Source of the DNA: Acidianus infernus
GTDB taxonomy: Archaea > Thermoproteota > Thermoprotei_A > Sulfolobales > Sulfolobaceae
Direction of reading: 5' to 3'
Length of the DNA stretch: 64,000 nt
NCBI RefSeq assembly: GCF_009729545.1
Contig: NZ_WFIY01000004.1
Coordinates: 1,958,001-2,022,000, forward strand
How positions within the stretch are numbered: the first letter of the stretch is position 1; every line of letters starts with the position of its first letter. Position numbers and translations under genes: made by a program. Below, piece by piece: positions 45,706-54,083 of the stretch. Under the pieces are notes generated by a model. That model made no database searches. It saw only the letters and a list, made by a program, of their open reading frames with translations, and had not been told where the DNA came from.

Positions 45706-45965
45706 TGTTCCATCACCATGCTTATTGCTTTTACTGGACAAACTGAAGCACAAACTCCACATCCTTTGCAGTATTCGTAATCAATATAAACTTCGTTATC
45801 GATGTGGATTGTGGACTCTGGACACCACAGATAACAAGCTTTGCATTGGATGCACTTTTCCTTTGAGATTACAGGCTTTACTACTCTCCAATTCCCAGTC
45901 TTCCCTCCTGCTCCCTTGTCTGGAATCGATATCGGGAAATATTGGTAGTCATACTGCAATTTCAT
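45702..45965 (-). CDS. porD: Pyruvate:ferredoxin oxidoreductase delta subunit (2x[4Fe-4S])
   Basis: 87 residues. Two CxxCxxCxxxC(P) motifs: CIQCKACYLWCP and CKGCGVCASVCP. The N-terminal ~25 residues are the PorD-specific extension. It carries electrons from the catalytic core to ferredoxin. Its start overlaps the gamma stop by 17 nt. Confidence 0.92.
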   Translation of the reverse strand: MKLQYDYQYFPISIPDKGAGGKTGNWRVVKPVISKEKCIQCKACYLWCPESTIHIDNEVYIDYEYCKGCGVCASVCPVKAISMVMEQ

Positions 45966-46509
45966 ACGCCTCCGAGATTATCTTATAAGCAATTTCAGCC
46001 CCTCTTTTATTTAGGTCTGCCACTTTCCCTTCAAATTCTTCATCTATTGCCTTGTTTAGAGAATCTAAAGACAAATTGATTATTCTAACTAACGCCCCAA
46101 GTATGATTACGTTAACCATTGGCCAACCGGACTTTATTAATCCTATTTCTCTAGCTATTTTATAGGCGTCAATAACGTATGTAGTAAACGGAATGTTTAC
46201 ACTCTTTGCGTTTATCAACACTTTTCCGTCCTTTTTAAGCCCCCTTAACGGATTAGATATGTTAAGTAATGTAGGATCTATGATAACCACAATGTCTGGG
46301 TTTTCGATTGGAGAAGTAAGCCTAATTGGCTGATTAGAAATCCTACAATATGCCTCTATTTCTGCACCCCTTCTCTCAGCTCCGTAGATTGGGAACGCCG
46401 AAGACCATAATCCTTGCTTTCCTGCAGCAACTGCCAAAAGCTCAGCTGAAGTAACAACTCCTTGTCCCCCTCTTCCGTGAAAACGTATCTCAAGCGATAC
46501 TCTCACCAA
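45949..46509 (-). CDS. porG: Pyruvate:ferredoxin oxidoreductase gamma subunit
   Basis: 186 residues; starts TTG GTG at 46509/46506, then EIRFHGRGGQGVVTSAELLA, the CoA-binding-domain start of PorG. YGAERRGAEIEAYCR is also characteristic. First gene of the operon. Many Sulfolobales oxidoreductases of this type have a fused gamma-alpha subunit; here the four subunits are separate, as in the Pyrococcus-type enzyme. Confidence 0.9.
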   Translation of the reverse strand: MVRVSLEIRFHGRGGQGVVTSAELLAVAAGKQGLWSSAFPIYGAERRGAEIEAYCRISNQPIRLTSPIENPDIVVIIDPTLLNISNPLRGLKKDGKVLINAKSVNIPFTTYVIDAYKIAREIGLIKSGWPMVNVIILGALVRIINLSLDSLNKAIDEEFEGKVADLNKRGAEIAYKIISEAYEIAV

Positions 46510-46555
46510 TTTTAATGTTTGTTATTTAACTTAATAAACGTTTATAATAAAAACT

Positions 46556-47749
46556 TCAATAATTAGGAATTCCATAATATATAACCTTTTTGAAGAACTC
46601 ACGCCTATAATTAACTTCTGAATAAACTGCTATAGCACTGGCTACTATAGATAAAGGAGAAAATAATAAAGATGCCGTAAAGATAGCAACATAGGGTACA
46701 TTGTATGCTATCCTTTCATGTGTGTTAAATTTCTTTGACTTTTCATGTGCAGTAATGATCTCTAAAACGCCAACAAACGCTCCTATTATGATAAAAACTA
46801 TGTAATGAGTAAAGAAGTAAGCTAGAGGAAGTACTATAGTTAATCCAGAGCCTATAAAAGAAACTGGCGTATCGACGTTATACCAAGAAGGTCTACTTTT
46901 TAGCATGTAAATAAGTATTGAGGACGCGACGCCAATTGTTAAGGAAACTTCTGCAAGGTAATACATTGGAGAGTAAATCAAAGTAAGTGTGAAGAAAAGT
47001 ACTGAAAGAAGAGAAAATATTACCTCCCTGCTTAGCCAAGAATTCTTCAAGCCGTAAATCATGTTTATTGACCTTGAGAAGAACTTGGAATGATTAATTG
47101 ATAATAATAAAGTTACGAGAAGGATGGCTATTGATATGGGTAAGTAGAAAGGCAACTTTAGTAATGAATAGAAGAGAGAAACTTGACTACCTATCGTGAA
47201 GGATAGTAAACCTAAGTAATTCTTCTCCCCCTTTTCTTTAGTATATTCTCCTTTTATCTTGCCTTCTTTAGGGGGTATAACCTTAAAATTTGGTTTCGTT
47301 ATTTCAAATGGAGGTAAGTAATTAACTTCGTTTCCTCCCTCGATCCAACCAAAAGCTAAGGCCCCAGTCGGACAAACTTCAACACAATAAGGCAATCCTT
47401 TACCTAATCTATTCATGCATAGGTCGCATTTAGTCATGGAATCGTTACCCATTTCTAACGCCTCATAAGGGCAAGCCCAAGTACAATAGTTACACCCTAT
47501 GCACCTTTCTTTAATTATATGAACTATTCCGTTATCCTCCTTTCTTATTGCTTGAGTAGGGCATACTTTCATGCATTTAGGATCCCTGCAGTGATTACAA
47601 GCAATAGACAATGCTGTCTTATAACCGTCTATTTGAAATATCGGTAATTTTCTCCAATGATAACCGTAAGCTTGAGTACAAGCGTTAACGCAAGCATTAC
47701 ATATAATACACTTGTTATGGTCAAAAATGAAACCCAACTGTCTCTCCAT
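46556..47749 (-). CDS. Fused ferredoxin-like (DmsB/NrfC) and membrane anchor (DmsC-like) protein
   Basis: 397 residues. Residues 1-160 carry four cluster-binding groups: CIICNACVNAC, CNHCRDPKCMKVCP, CIGCNYCTWACP and CDLCMNR...CVEVCP, as in the electron-transfer subunit of DMSO-reductase-type complexes. Residues about 190-390 form eight membrane helices, like the DmsC quinol-binding anchor. In most complexes these are two proteins. No catalytic molybdenum subunit of the DmsA type is adjacent. It could link a molybdoenzyme or PorGDAB-derived electrons to the quinone pool; the partner is unknown. Confidence 0.85.
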   Translation of the reverse strand: MERQLGFIFDHNKCIICNACVNACTQAYGYHWRKLPIFQIDGYKTALSIACNHCRDPKCMKVCPTQAIRKEDNGIVHIIKERCIGCNYCTWACPYEALEMGNDSMTKCDLCMNRLGKGLPYCVEVCPTGALAFGWIEGGNEVNYLPPFEITKPNFKVIPPKEGKIKGEYTKEKGEKNYLGLLSFTIGSQVSLFYSLLKLPFYLPISIAILLVTLLLSINHSKFFSRSINMIYGLKNSWLSREVIFSLLSVLFFTLTLIYSPMYYLAEVSLTIGVASSILIYMLKSRPSWYNVDTPVSFIGSGLTIVLPLAYFFTHYIVFIIIGAFVGVLEIITAHEKSKKFNTHERIAYNVPYVAIFTASLLFSPLSIVASAIAVYSEVNYRREFFKKVIYYGIPNY

Positions 47750-47809
47750 AAGGTAAAATTAGTAATGATAGATATTAAACTTTATTATATAAAGAAATAA
47801 TAGAATGAT

Positions 47810-48058
47810 ATGGAAACGAATTTTTATAGACAAGCATTGATTAGAAATTTTTTATCAATAGTAGCACTTTCTGATGATGTAAAGGCACAAGTTAAAGTTC
47901 AATTATCCGTAGATAAAAATATGGAAAGAATATGCGGTTTATCAAGGGAAGAGTTAACAAAGTATTTAGAGGAAGTAGAATTTATTATAGGCAAGATAGA
48001 TCGGAAGGAGGAAATAATTAACGCTATACTAGACGAATGCAATTCATTTAATGGTTAA
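47810..48058 (+). CDS. Small unknown protein (82 aa)
   Basis: Soluble, mostly helical, acidic C-terminus (KEEIINAILDEC). A TATA-like TATTATATAAAG sits about 22 bp before the ATG, giving it its own promoter. It converges with the molybdenum hydroxylase gene, overlapping it by 11 bp at the 3' end. No motif recognised. Confidence 0.6.
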   Translation: METNFYRQALIRNFLSIVALSDDVKAQVKVQLSVDKNMERICGLSREELTKYLEEVEFIIGKIDRKEEIINAILDECNSFNG

Positions 48059-50264
48059 TCTTTTCCATAACTCCTTGGATAAATTCTGGGGTTATAGGTA
48101 TTTCTATATAATCCAAGTTGATGTTAAAATAATCCTCTATTGCATTAACTATTGCAGCCATCGGAACAGTAGCTCCTCCTTCTGCAACTCCTTTTGTCCC
48201 TAGAGGAGTTAAAGGTGAAGGAGTAATAGTATGAATAATTTTTAGCTTTGGAACCTCCAACGTTGATGGTATTAAATAATCTGAAAAGTTAATTTGTAGA
48301 GGATTTCCATTCTCATCGTATTTTACTACTTCCATTAACGATGCTCCAAAGCCCATTACAGTTCCCCCCATTATTTGACCGTCGACGATCATTGGATTTA
48401 TCATATTACCGCAATCGCTTAAAATTACGTAATCTAAAATTTTCACTTCACCCGTTTCCTCAACCTTAATCCTTACGGCATGAGCATTAATTCCATAAGT
48501 TGACGAGAAGTTAACCCTCCTTTTTTCGTCGGCAACGTTTAAATTAGGAGATTTAAGGACAAAAGAAGCATCAAGTCCTATATCTCCCTCTAGAATTGCC
48601 CTATTATATATGATGTTGGCAATTTCTCCTATTTTATATTGTTTACCATTAACTTTTACTATCCCTTTTTCTACACTAACTTGATCCTTCTCTACGTTGA
48701 ACGCTTTGGCAGTCAATTCCTTTATTTTTTCTTTTAACTTCTGTAAGGCTCCGTAAACCGCAGAGATTGTAACTACAGAGAACCTACTACCGTAAAATCC
48801 GGTGCCTGGAGGACCGTCGGTATCTCCCATTACTACCCTTACGTTTTCTGGAGGTATTCCTAGAACTTCAGATACTACTTGTACTATCGAAGTCTCATGA
48901 CCAGTACCCATTGAATTAGAACTTACTATTACAGTTACTTCTCCACCGCTGTCCATCTTAACATATGCTCCTTCATAATATGGAGTCCTACTTTTACCCA
49001 CTAGCGTTTGAAAAGCTAAAGAAGATCCGGGCTCTAGCGCAAAGGCTATTCCTAATCCTTTACCTTCTCGTTTAATCTCTCTCATAAGGATACTTAAACT
49101 CTTAACGTAATCTCCGCTATCATAAATAGCTCCAGTTATTGTAGTGAAAGGAGTTGATTTTATGAAATTTTTGTACCTAATTTCATCTTGCCCAATGCCC
49201 AATTTTCTCGCCACTGAGCTCACTAAATTTTCTAGGACTAAAACCGCCGGAGGAATTCCTAGACCCCTATATGGTCCGGTTGGTGGTTTATTTGTAAGTA
49301 CACCTTTAATTTTGAACCTTAAGAATTTCATATCATATGCCCCAGTCAAGTGGTAAATTTGCCTCAATATAGGTAAAGGTTGATACATGTGAAGATATGC
49401 CCCAAAATCCTCTATCTGAAAAACGTCCATTCCTAATAACTTATCTCCTTTGTAAAGTATCCTAGCTTTGTAAATTCTATCTGGACCTTGTACAGACATT
49501 ATGTTTTCAGTTCTAGTCTCTATGTACTTTACGGGCCTTTTGCTAACTATTGATGCAAGAGAAGCTAAAACTAAGGGTTTTAAAAATATTTTACCTCCAA
49601 AACCTCCTCCACTGTCTGGAACTATTATTCTAATTTTGCTCCTAGGTATGTTGAACACTATACTTAACGCAGTTCTAAACACTTGCGGAACTTGAGTATT
49701 TGCATAGACTGTTAAAGAATTTTCTGCATATGAATAATCTGCAATAACTCCGTTAGGCTCTATAGGTGAAGGGCAAATTCTATTAATTCTAAAAGTTTTT
49801 TCTAAATATTCGTAATCATTAGGTTCTTCTCCGTAAACAAAAGTATCATCATAAGCTATATTAGTCCCGAAGTCCTCATGTACTAGTTCCTTATCTTCCA
49901 TTGCCTTTAATGGGTCAACTATAGGTGATAAAGGTTCGTATTCAACGTAAGTCTCCTCAATGAGATCTTCAATTTCATACCTATCTTTAGCAACAACCAA
50001 GGCCAACGGCTCTCCGACATATTTAGCTTCCTTATAAGCTAATGGATATTCCTTTGGAGCTTTAGGTGCGAAAAAATTAGGTAAAGGATTAGTTATTTCC
50101 ATCACATCTTCTTGCGTTATTACTTTGTCTGAGCTTTTCACGTAAAATTTTGCCCTAGCATACTGCGATCTAATAACGCCTAAATAAAGCATTCCCGGTA
50201 GTTGAATATCGTCAACGAATCTGCCCTTGCCTGTTAAAAACCTAGGATCTTCGACTCTCCTCAA
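48048..50264 (-). CDS. Xanthine dehydrogenase/aldehyde oxidase-family large (molybdopterin) subunit
   Basis: 738 residues; TTG start at 50264 sharing TTGA with the acyl-CoA dehydrogenase stop. VEDPRFLTGKGRFVDDI begins the protein, as in CoxL-type subunits. DSGGGFGGKIFLKP, TGPYRGLG and GTGHET motifs bind the molybdopterin cytosine dinucleotide; GVAEGGATVP near the end supplies the catalytic Glu. The TGPYRGLG loop is not the AYxCSFR loop of true CO dehydrogenase, so a (hydroxyl)aldehyde or aromatic substrate is likelier. The FAD and 2Fe-2S subunits are not adjacent. Transcribed after an acyl-CoA dehydrogenase. Confidence 0.85.
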   Translation of the reverse strand: MRRVEDPRFLTGKGRFVDDIQLPGMLYLGVIRSQYARAKFYVKSSDKVITQEDVMEITNPLPNFFAPKAPKEYPLAYKEAKYVGEPLALVVAKDRYEIEDLIEETYVEYEPLSPIVDPLKAMEDKELVHEDFGTNIAYDDTFVYGEEPNDYEYLEKTFRINRICPSPIEPNGVIADYSYAENSLTVYANTQVPQVFRTALSIVFNIPRSKIRIIVPDSGGGFGGKIFLKPLVLASLASIVSKRPVKYIETRTENIMSVQGPDRIYKARILYKGDKLLGMDVFQIEDFGAYLHMYQPLPILRQIYHLTGAYDMKFLRFKIKGVLTNKPPTGPYRGLGIPPAVLVLENLVSSVARKLGIGQDEIRYKNFIKSTPFTTITGAIYDSGDYVKSLSILMREIKREGKGLGIAFALEPGSSLAFQTLVGKSRTPYYEGAYVKMDSGGEVTVIVSSNSMGTGHETSIVQVVSEVLGIPPENVRVVMGDTDGPPGTGFYGSRFSVVTISAVYGALQKLKEKIKELTAKAFNVEKDQVSVEKGIVKVNGKQYKIGEIANIIYNRAILEGDIGLDASFVLKSPNLNVADEKRRVNFSSTYGINAHAVRIKVEETGEVKILDYVILSDCGNMINPMIVDGQIMGGTVMGFGASLMEVVKYDENGNPLQINFSDYLIPSTLEVPKLKIIHTITPSPLTPLGTKGVAEGGATVPMAAIVNAIEDYFNINLDYIEIPITPEFIQGVMEKINH

Positions 50265-51442
50265 ATTTCTACACCTAATTTTTTCCTTATTAAGAACTTT
50301 GCGGCAGAAAGCCTTTGAATATCGTTAGTGCCTTCATAGGTCTTCAATATTTGTAAGTCTCTAAGCATTCTCTCCAAACCAGTTGCCTCAGCCACTCCGT
50401 AACCGCCGAAAACCCTCATAGCCCTTAAAACTACCCTCTCTGCAGCTTCGGTGGAAAAGAACTTCGCAATTGACGCCACAATAACGTAGTCATTACCTTC
50501 TTTTAAATTACCTGCCCAATAAGTTAAGAGTCTTGAAGCGTATAAATCTGCAAGGGATTCTGAAATGTGCTGTTGTACATTTTGAAATGAAGCTATCTTC
50601 TCTCCAAAGGAGGTTCTTTGAACGGAATATTCTATCATCTTTTCTAAAGCGGCTTGGGCTATTCCAACTGCCTGTGCAGAGACTATTGTCCTAGCGTAAT
50701 CGAAGGATGCAACAGCGTATTTGAATCCCATGCCATCTTCTCCTAATAAGTTTTCTTCAGGAACTTTAGCTTCATTAAAAGATATTTCAGCAGTATGAGA
50801 GGCTTTTAATCCTGTAGTTTCTATTCTTCCTTCTATTTTGACGTTATCCTTATCTACAATAAACATTGAAATTCCTTTCCACCTCGGATTTCCTGCATAA
50901 GTCCTTGCAGTAACGAGGTAATAATCTGCAATGTCTCCGTTAGTTATGAAAATTTTCTTCCCGTTAATCACGTAATGATCGTTGACCTTCTTAGCAGTAG
51001 TCTGTATTCCGGCAACGTCAGTTCCTGCGTTTGGCTCCGTATTCGCAAATGCAGCAATTTTTTCTCCCTTTGCTACTTCTGTTACGTACTTCCTTTTCTG
51101 TTCCTCGTTTCCGAAGGTTAATATAGCGTGAGTGAACATCCAATTAATTAAGAAAAACGTTGCAAACGATGGCCAGACTCTACTCATTTCCTCAGAGGCT
51201 ATTAAATTATATAAATAATCGCCTCCTTGTCCTCCATACTCTACCGGTACATCAAGGCCGTAAAGGCCTATTTCCTTAGCCTTATCTTTTAAATCCCTCG
51301 GAATATCTTTTTCCTTTTCTCCTTTCTCAACCAAGGGTAAAACATCCCTTTCACAGAATTCCCTTACCGCTTTTCTAAACAACTCGTGGTCTTGCGTTAT
51401 ATTAACCTTAAATTCTTCAATGCTATTAAATGGAAACACCAT
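50261..51442 (-). CDS. Acyl-CoA dehydrogenase
   Basis: 393 residues. FANTEPNAGTDVAG and KKIFITNGDIAD are FAD-binding loops; LKTYEGTNDIQRL near the C-terminus carries the catalytic Glu of medium-chain-type enzymes. It oxidises acyl-CoA to 2-enoyl-CoA, passing electrons to an electron-transfer flavoprotein not seen here. First gene of a two-gene unit with the molybdenum hydroxylase, divergent from the acyl-CoA synthetase at 51716. Confidence 0.92.
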   Translation of the reverse strand: MVFPFNSIEEFKVNITQDHELFRKAVREFCERDVLPLVEKGEKEKDIPRDLKDKAKEIGLYGLDVPVEYGGQGGDYLYNLIASEEMSRVWPSFATFFLINWMFTHAILTFGNEEQKRKYVTEVAKGEKIAAFANTEPNAGTDVAGIQTTAKKVNDHYVINGKKIFITNGDIADYYLVTARTYAGNPRWKGISMFIVDKDNVKIEGRIETTGLKASHTAEISFNEAKVPEENLLGEDGMGFKYAVASFDYARTIVSAQAVGIAQAALEKMIEYSVQRTSFGEKIASFQNVQQHISESLADLYASRLLTYWAGNLKEGNDYVIVASIAKFFSTEAAERVVLRAMRVFGGYGVAEATGLERMLRDLQILKTYEGTNDIQRLSAAKFLIRKKLGVEI

Positions 51443-51715
51443 ATGTTAATCTTGCAACTCGGTTATTTAAGTTTGTTAAAATAACTACTCTTTTTTAGTT
51501 ATTTATAATATAAACCTTATATTTACTAAATAACAGATTGAACCTCTTCTTTAATATCAATGGTTATAACTTTAGTTAGTAAATTTTGATTTCCAAGATT
51601 ATATTTATTTATTTCCTTAAATGTTTAGCTAACTTACTAATTTTTAAAGACAAATTGTATAATTTAAAGTTGTTTCCTAACTAAAGTTTTTAGATATGCG
51701 CGAGAAAAGTATATT
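51443..51715. promoter_or_regulatory. Divergent promoter region with repeated TTACTAA/TTAGTAA
   Basis: The region separates the acyl-CoA dehydrogenase (minus) and acyl-CoA synthetase (plus) starts. The heptamer TTACTAA or its complement occurs near 51522, 51576 and 51634, with more TAACTAA-like copies, and another TTACTAA lies near 61078 ahead of the methyltransferase/enoyl-CoA hydratase genes. It could be an operator for a fatty-acid-type regulator. The regulator itself is not in the window. Confidence 0.35.
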
Positions 51716-53569
51716 ATGGTATTTGAACCAGATAAGGAATTGATTGAAAACAGCAACGTTTATAGGTTCATGACTGAAAAGAATCTTTCAACACTAGAAG
51801 AGTTTATAAAATATACTAATGAGAATCCAAAGTTCTGGGAAGAGTTTGTCGATTTTATCAATCTGAGATTTTATAAACGGCACGAGAGGATTTTAGACCT
51901 TTCTAATGGTAAGCAATGGCCCAAATGGTTTGTAGGAGGGAAGTTGAACATAGGAGATCAAATACCAGAAAGTTCTGAAGTATTCATAAAATGGATGGAT
52001 GAGAATCTTAATTCAAGAGAAGTTACTTACAATCAAGTTCTTTATGAGGCAAAGGCTGTATCTAGTTGGTTGAAAAAGATTGGCCTAAAGAAAGGCGATA
52101 GAGTGGCAATATATATGCCTATGATCCCTGAAATAATTTCAGTAATGCTAGGAGTTATAAGGGCAGGTATGGTAATAGTTCCATTATTCTCGGGCTTCGG
52201 GCCAGAGCCAATAAGGATCAGGGTAGAGGATAGCGAAGCAAAGGTAATATTCACTGTAGATAAAAGCATTAGAAAAGGAAAGGAATTAAACATGATTAAC
52301 AACTTGGAAGGGCTTAATATAAGCAAAGTGGTATTAAATAGATCGGGGACTAAAGGGGATTTTTACGATTTCGAGGAAGTTATTAGGACTGCTGGTGACG
52401 GATTGGAGTACACAGAGTCTGAGGATCCAATGATGATCATATATACTTCTGGAACTACCGGTAAACCGAAAGGTTGCGTGCATACACACGACGGTTTTCC
52501 CATAAAGGCTTCAGCGGACATATATTTTCAATTTGATATGAAGAAAGGAGAAACTCTTATGTGGATTTCGGATATGGGATGGATGATGGGGCCGTGGACT
52601 GTTTTCGGATCTTTACTGTTAAAAGGAAAAATTGGCATAATTGAAGGTTATACTGACGGAAAGGTAATTTCGAAATTTATGGAAGATATGAAAGTTGATA
52701 TCTTTGGGCTTTCCGCCAGTTTAGTCAGACTATTAAGGAGTGAAGAAGACAACATTAAGTTAGACGTTAGATTGACGGGAAACACTGGAGAACCTATAGA
52801 CCCAGAAAGTTGGTATTGGCTATTTCATCACTCCGGAAATAAGCCTGTCATAAACTATTCAGGGGGAACGGAAATTTCTGGAGGCATCTTAGGCAATTAT
52901 GTAATAAAGAAAATAAAGCCTTCATCATTTAACGGTGAGGCTCCAGGGATTAAAGCTTCAGTATTTACTGAAGATGGAAAAGAAGCTCCTCCTAATACTG
53001 AAGGAGAGCTAGTCGTGCTAAGTGTATGGCCTGGAATGACTAGAGGTTTCTGGAGAAATCCTGAAAGATATTTGGAAACTTATTGGTCAAAATGGGAGAA
53101 CGTTTGGGTTCACGGTGACTTGGCTTATAAAGACAACGAAGGCTATTTTTATATTGTAGGCAGAAGTGACGATACAATAAAAGTTTCTGGCAAGAGAATA
53201 GGTCCTGCAGAAATAGAGAGCGTCATAAATTCTCACCCAGAAGTAATAGAATCTGCTTGCATAGGAGTTCCAGATCCAATAAAAGGGGAGAAAATCGTAT
53301 GCCTCGCAGTTACAAGAAAGAAAGACGTAAGTGAGAAAGAACTACTTAGATATGCAGAGGAAAAGTTAGGAAAAGCATTATCTCCATCTGAGGTGAAAGT
53401 TGTAGAAGAATTGCCAAAAACTAGGAACGCTAAAATTATGCGTAGATTAATAAAAGCTATCTACCTAAATAAACCGCTAGGAGATATTTCGTCTCTAGAA
53501 AACCCTTCATCTCTTGAAGCCATCAAGAAAGTAATTAAAAAAGAAGAAGATATGCAAAAAGAGAATTAA
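51716..53569 (+). CDS. AMP-forming acyl-CoA synthetase
   Basis: 617 residues. IIYTSGTTGKPKGCVHTH (P-loop, about 240-257), a GDLAYKDNEGYFYIVGR hinge region and the catalytic Lys in PKTRNAKIMRR near the C-terminus. The acetyl-CoA synthetase-type N-terminus (ENPKFWEEFVDFI) suggests short-chain acids. In Sulfolobales, relatives activate acetate, propionate, 3-hydroxypropionate or 4-hydroxybutyrate; the exact substrate cannot be read off. ATP plus acid plus CoA gives acyl-CoA, AMP and pyrophosphate. Confidence 0.9.
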   Translation: MVFEPDKELIENSNVYRFMTEKNLSTLEEFIKYTNENPKFWEEFVDFINLRFYKRHERILDLSNGKQWPKWFVGGKLNIGDQIPESSEVFIKWMDENLNSREVTYNQVLYEAKAVSSWLKKIGLKKGDRVAIYMPMIPEIISVMLGVIRAGMVIVPLFSGFGPEPIRIRVEDSEAKVIFTVDKSIRKGKELNMINNLEGLNISKVVLNRSGTKGDFYDFEEVIRTAGDGLEYTESEDPMMIIYTSGTTGKPKGCVHTHDGFPIKASADIYFQFDMKKGETLMWISDMGWMMGPWTVFGSLLLKGKIGIIEGYTDGKVISKFMEDMKVDIFGLSASLVRLLRSEEDNIKLDVRLTGNTGEPIDPESWYWLFHHSGNKPVINYSGGTEISGGILGNYVIKKIKPSSFNGEAPGIKASVFTEDGKEAPPNTEGELVVLSVWPGMTRGFWRNPERYLETYWSKWENVWVHGDLAYKDNEGYFYIVGRSDDTIKVSGKRIGPAEIESVINSHPEVIESACIGVPDPIKGEKIVCLAVTRKKDVSEKELLRYAEEKLGKALSPSEVKVVEELPKTRNAKIMRRLIKAIYLNKPLGDISSLENPSSLEAIKKVIKKEEDMQKEN

Positions 53570-53578
53570 ATGTCTTCA

Positions 53579-54034
53579 CTATTCATTTTTCTTTATCTCT
53601 TCCAAAGCTCTTAAAGCCTCCTTAACGTGATTTACTGGATTAAATTGTGACTTGTAAACGTGCATAATTATGCCATTTTTATCGATTACAAAAGTAACTC
53701 TGCCAGGCAATATGAAACCTTTCGCTCCATATAATTCTCTTATTTTCCCGTCCGGATCGCTAATTAAAATGAAAGGAAGATTGTATTTTTCCTTAAATCT
53801 TTTGTGGGATTCTACGTTATCTGAACTGACTCCTATAACTACGACGTCGTAATCCTTGAGCAAGTCCCAGTTATCTCTAAATGCGCACGCTTCTCTAGTG
53901 CACCCCGGCGTATCGTCCTTGGGATAAAAATAAAGCACTATGTTATGTTTTCCTATAAAATCTGACAATGCTATCTTATCTCCGTTGTCGTTTATAGCTT
54001 CAAATAAAGGTGCCTTATCCCCTATTTTTACCAT
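53579..54034 (-). CDS. bcp: Peroxiredoxin of the Bcp/PrxQ type
   Basis: 151 residues. YFYPKDDTPGCTREACAFRD holds the peroxidatic Cys and a resolving Cys five residues later (CxxxxC), the Bcp arrangement. VIGVSSD and the PGRVTFVID Arg loop complete the active site. It reduces hydrogen peroxide and organic peroxides in the cytoplasm. Ten bases from the end of the convergent synthetase gene. Confidence 0.93.
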   Translation of the reverse strand: MVKIGDKAPLFEAINDNGDKIALSDFIGKHNIVLYFYPKDDTPGCTREACAFRDNWDLLKDYDVVVIGVSSDNVESHKRFKEKYNLPFILISDPDGKIRELYGAKGFILPGRVTFVIDKNGIIMHVYKSQFNPVNHVKEALRALEEIKKNE

Positions 54035-54083
54035 AAATAGATGTATCTTTCTAAGTTAAAAAAGGTTAACATAATAACTAGAT

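Noticed and set aside
45706..45762. Upstream start for porA
   Set aside because: It would lie within porD and add residues unlike any PorA; the ATG at 45705 overlaps the porD stop as expected for the operon.
45725..45988. 87-codon plus-strand open frame over porD
   Set aside because: Antisense to a confidently assigned ferredoxin subunit.
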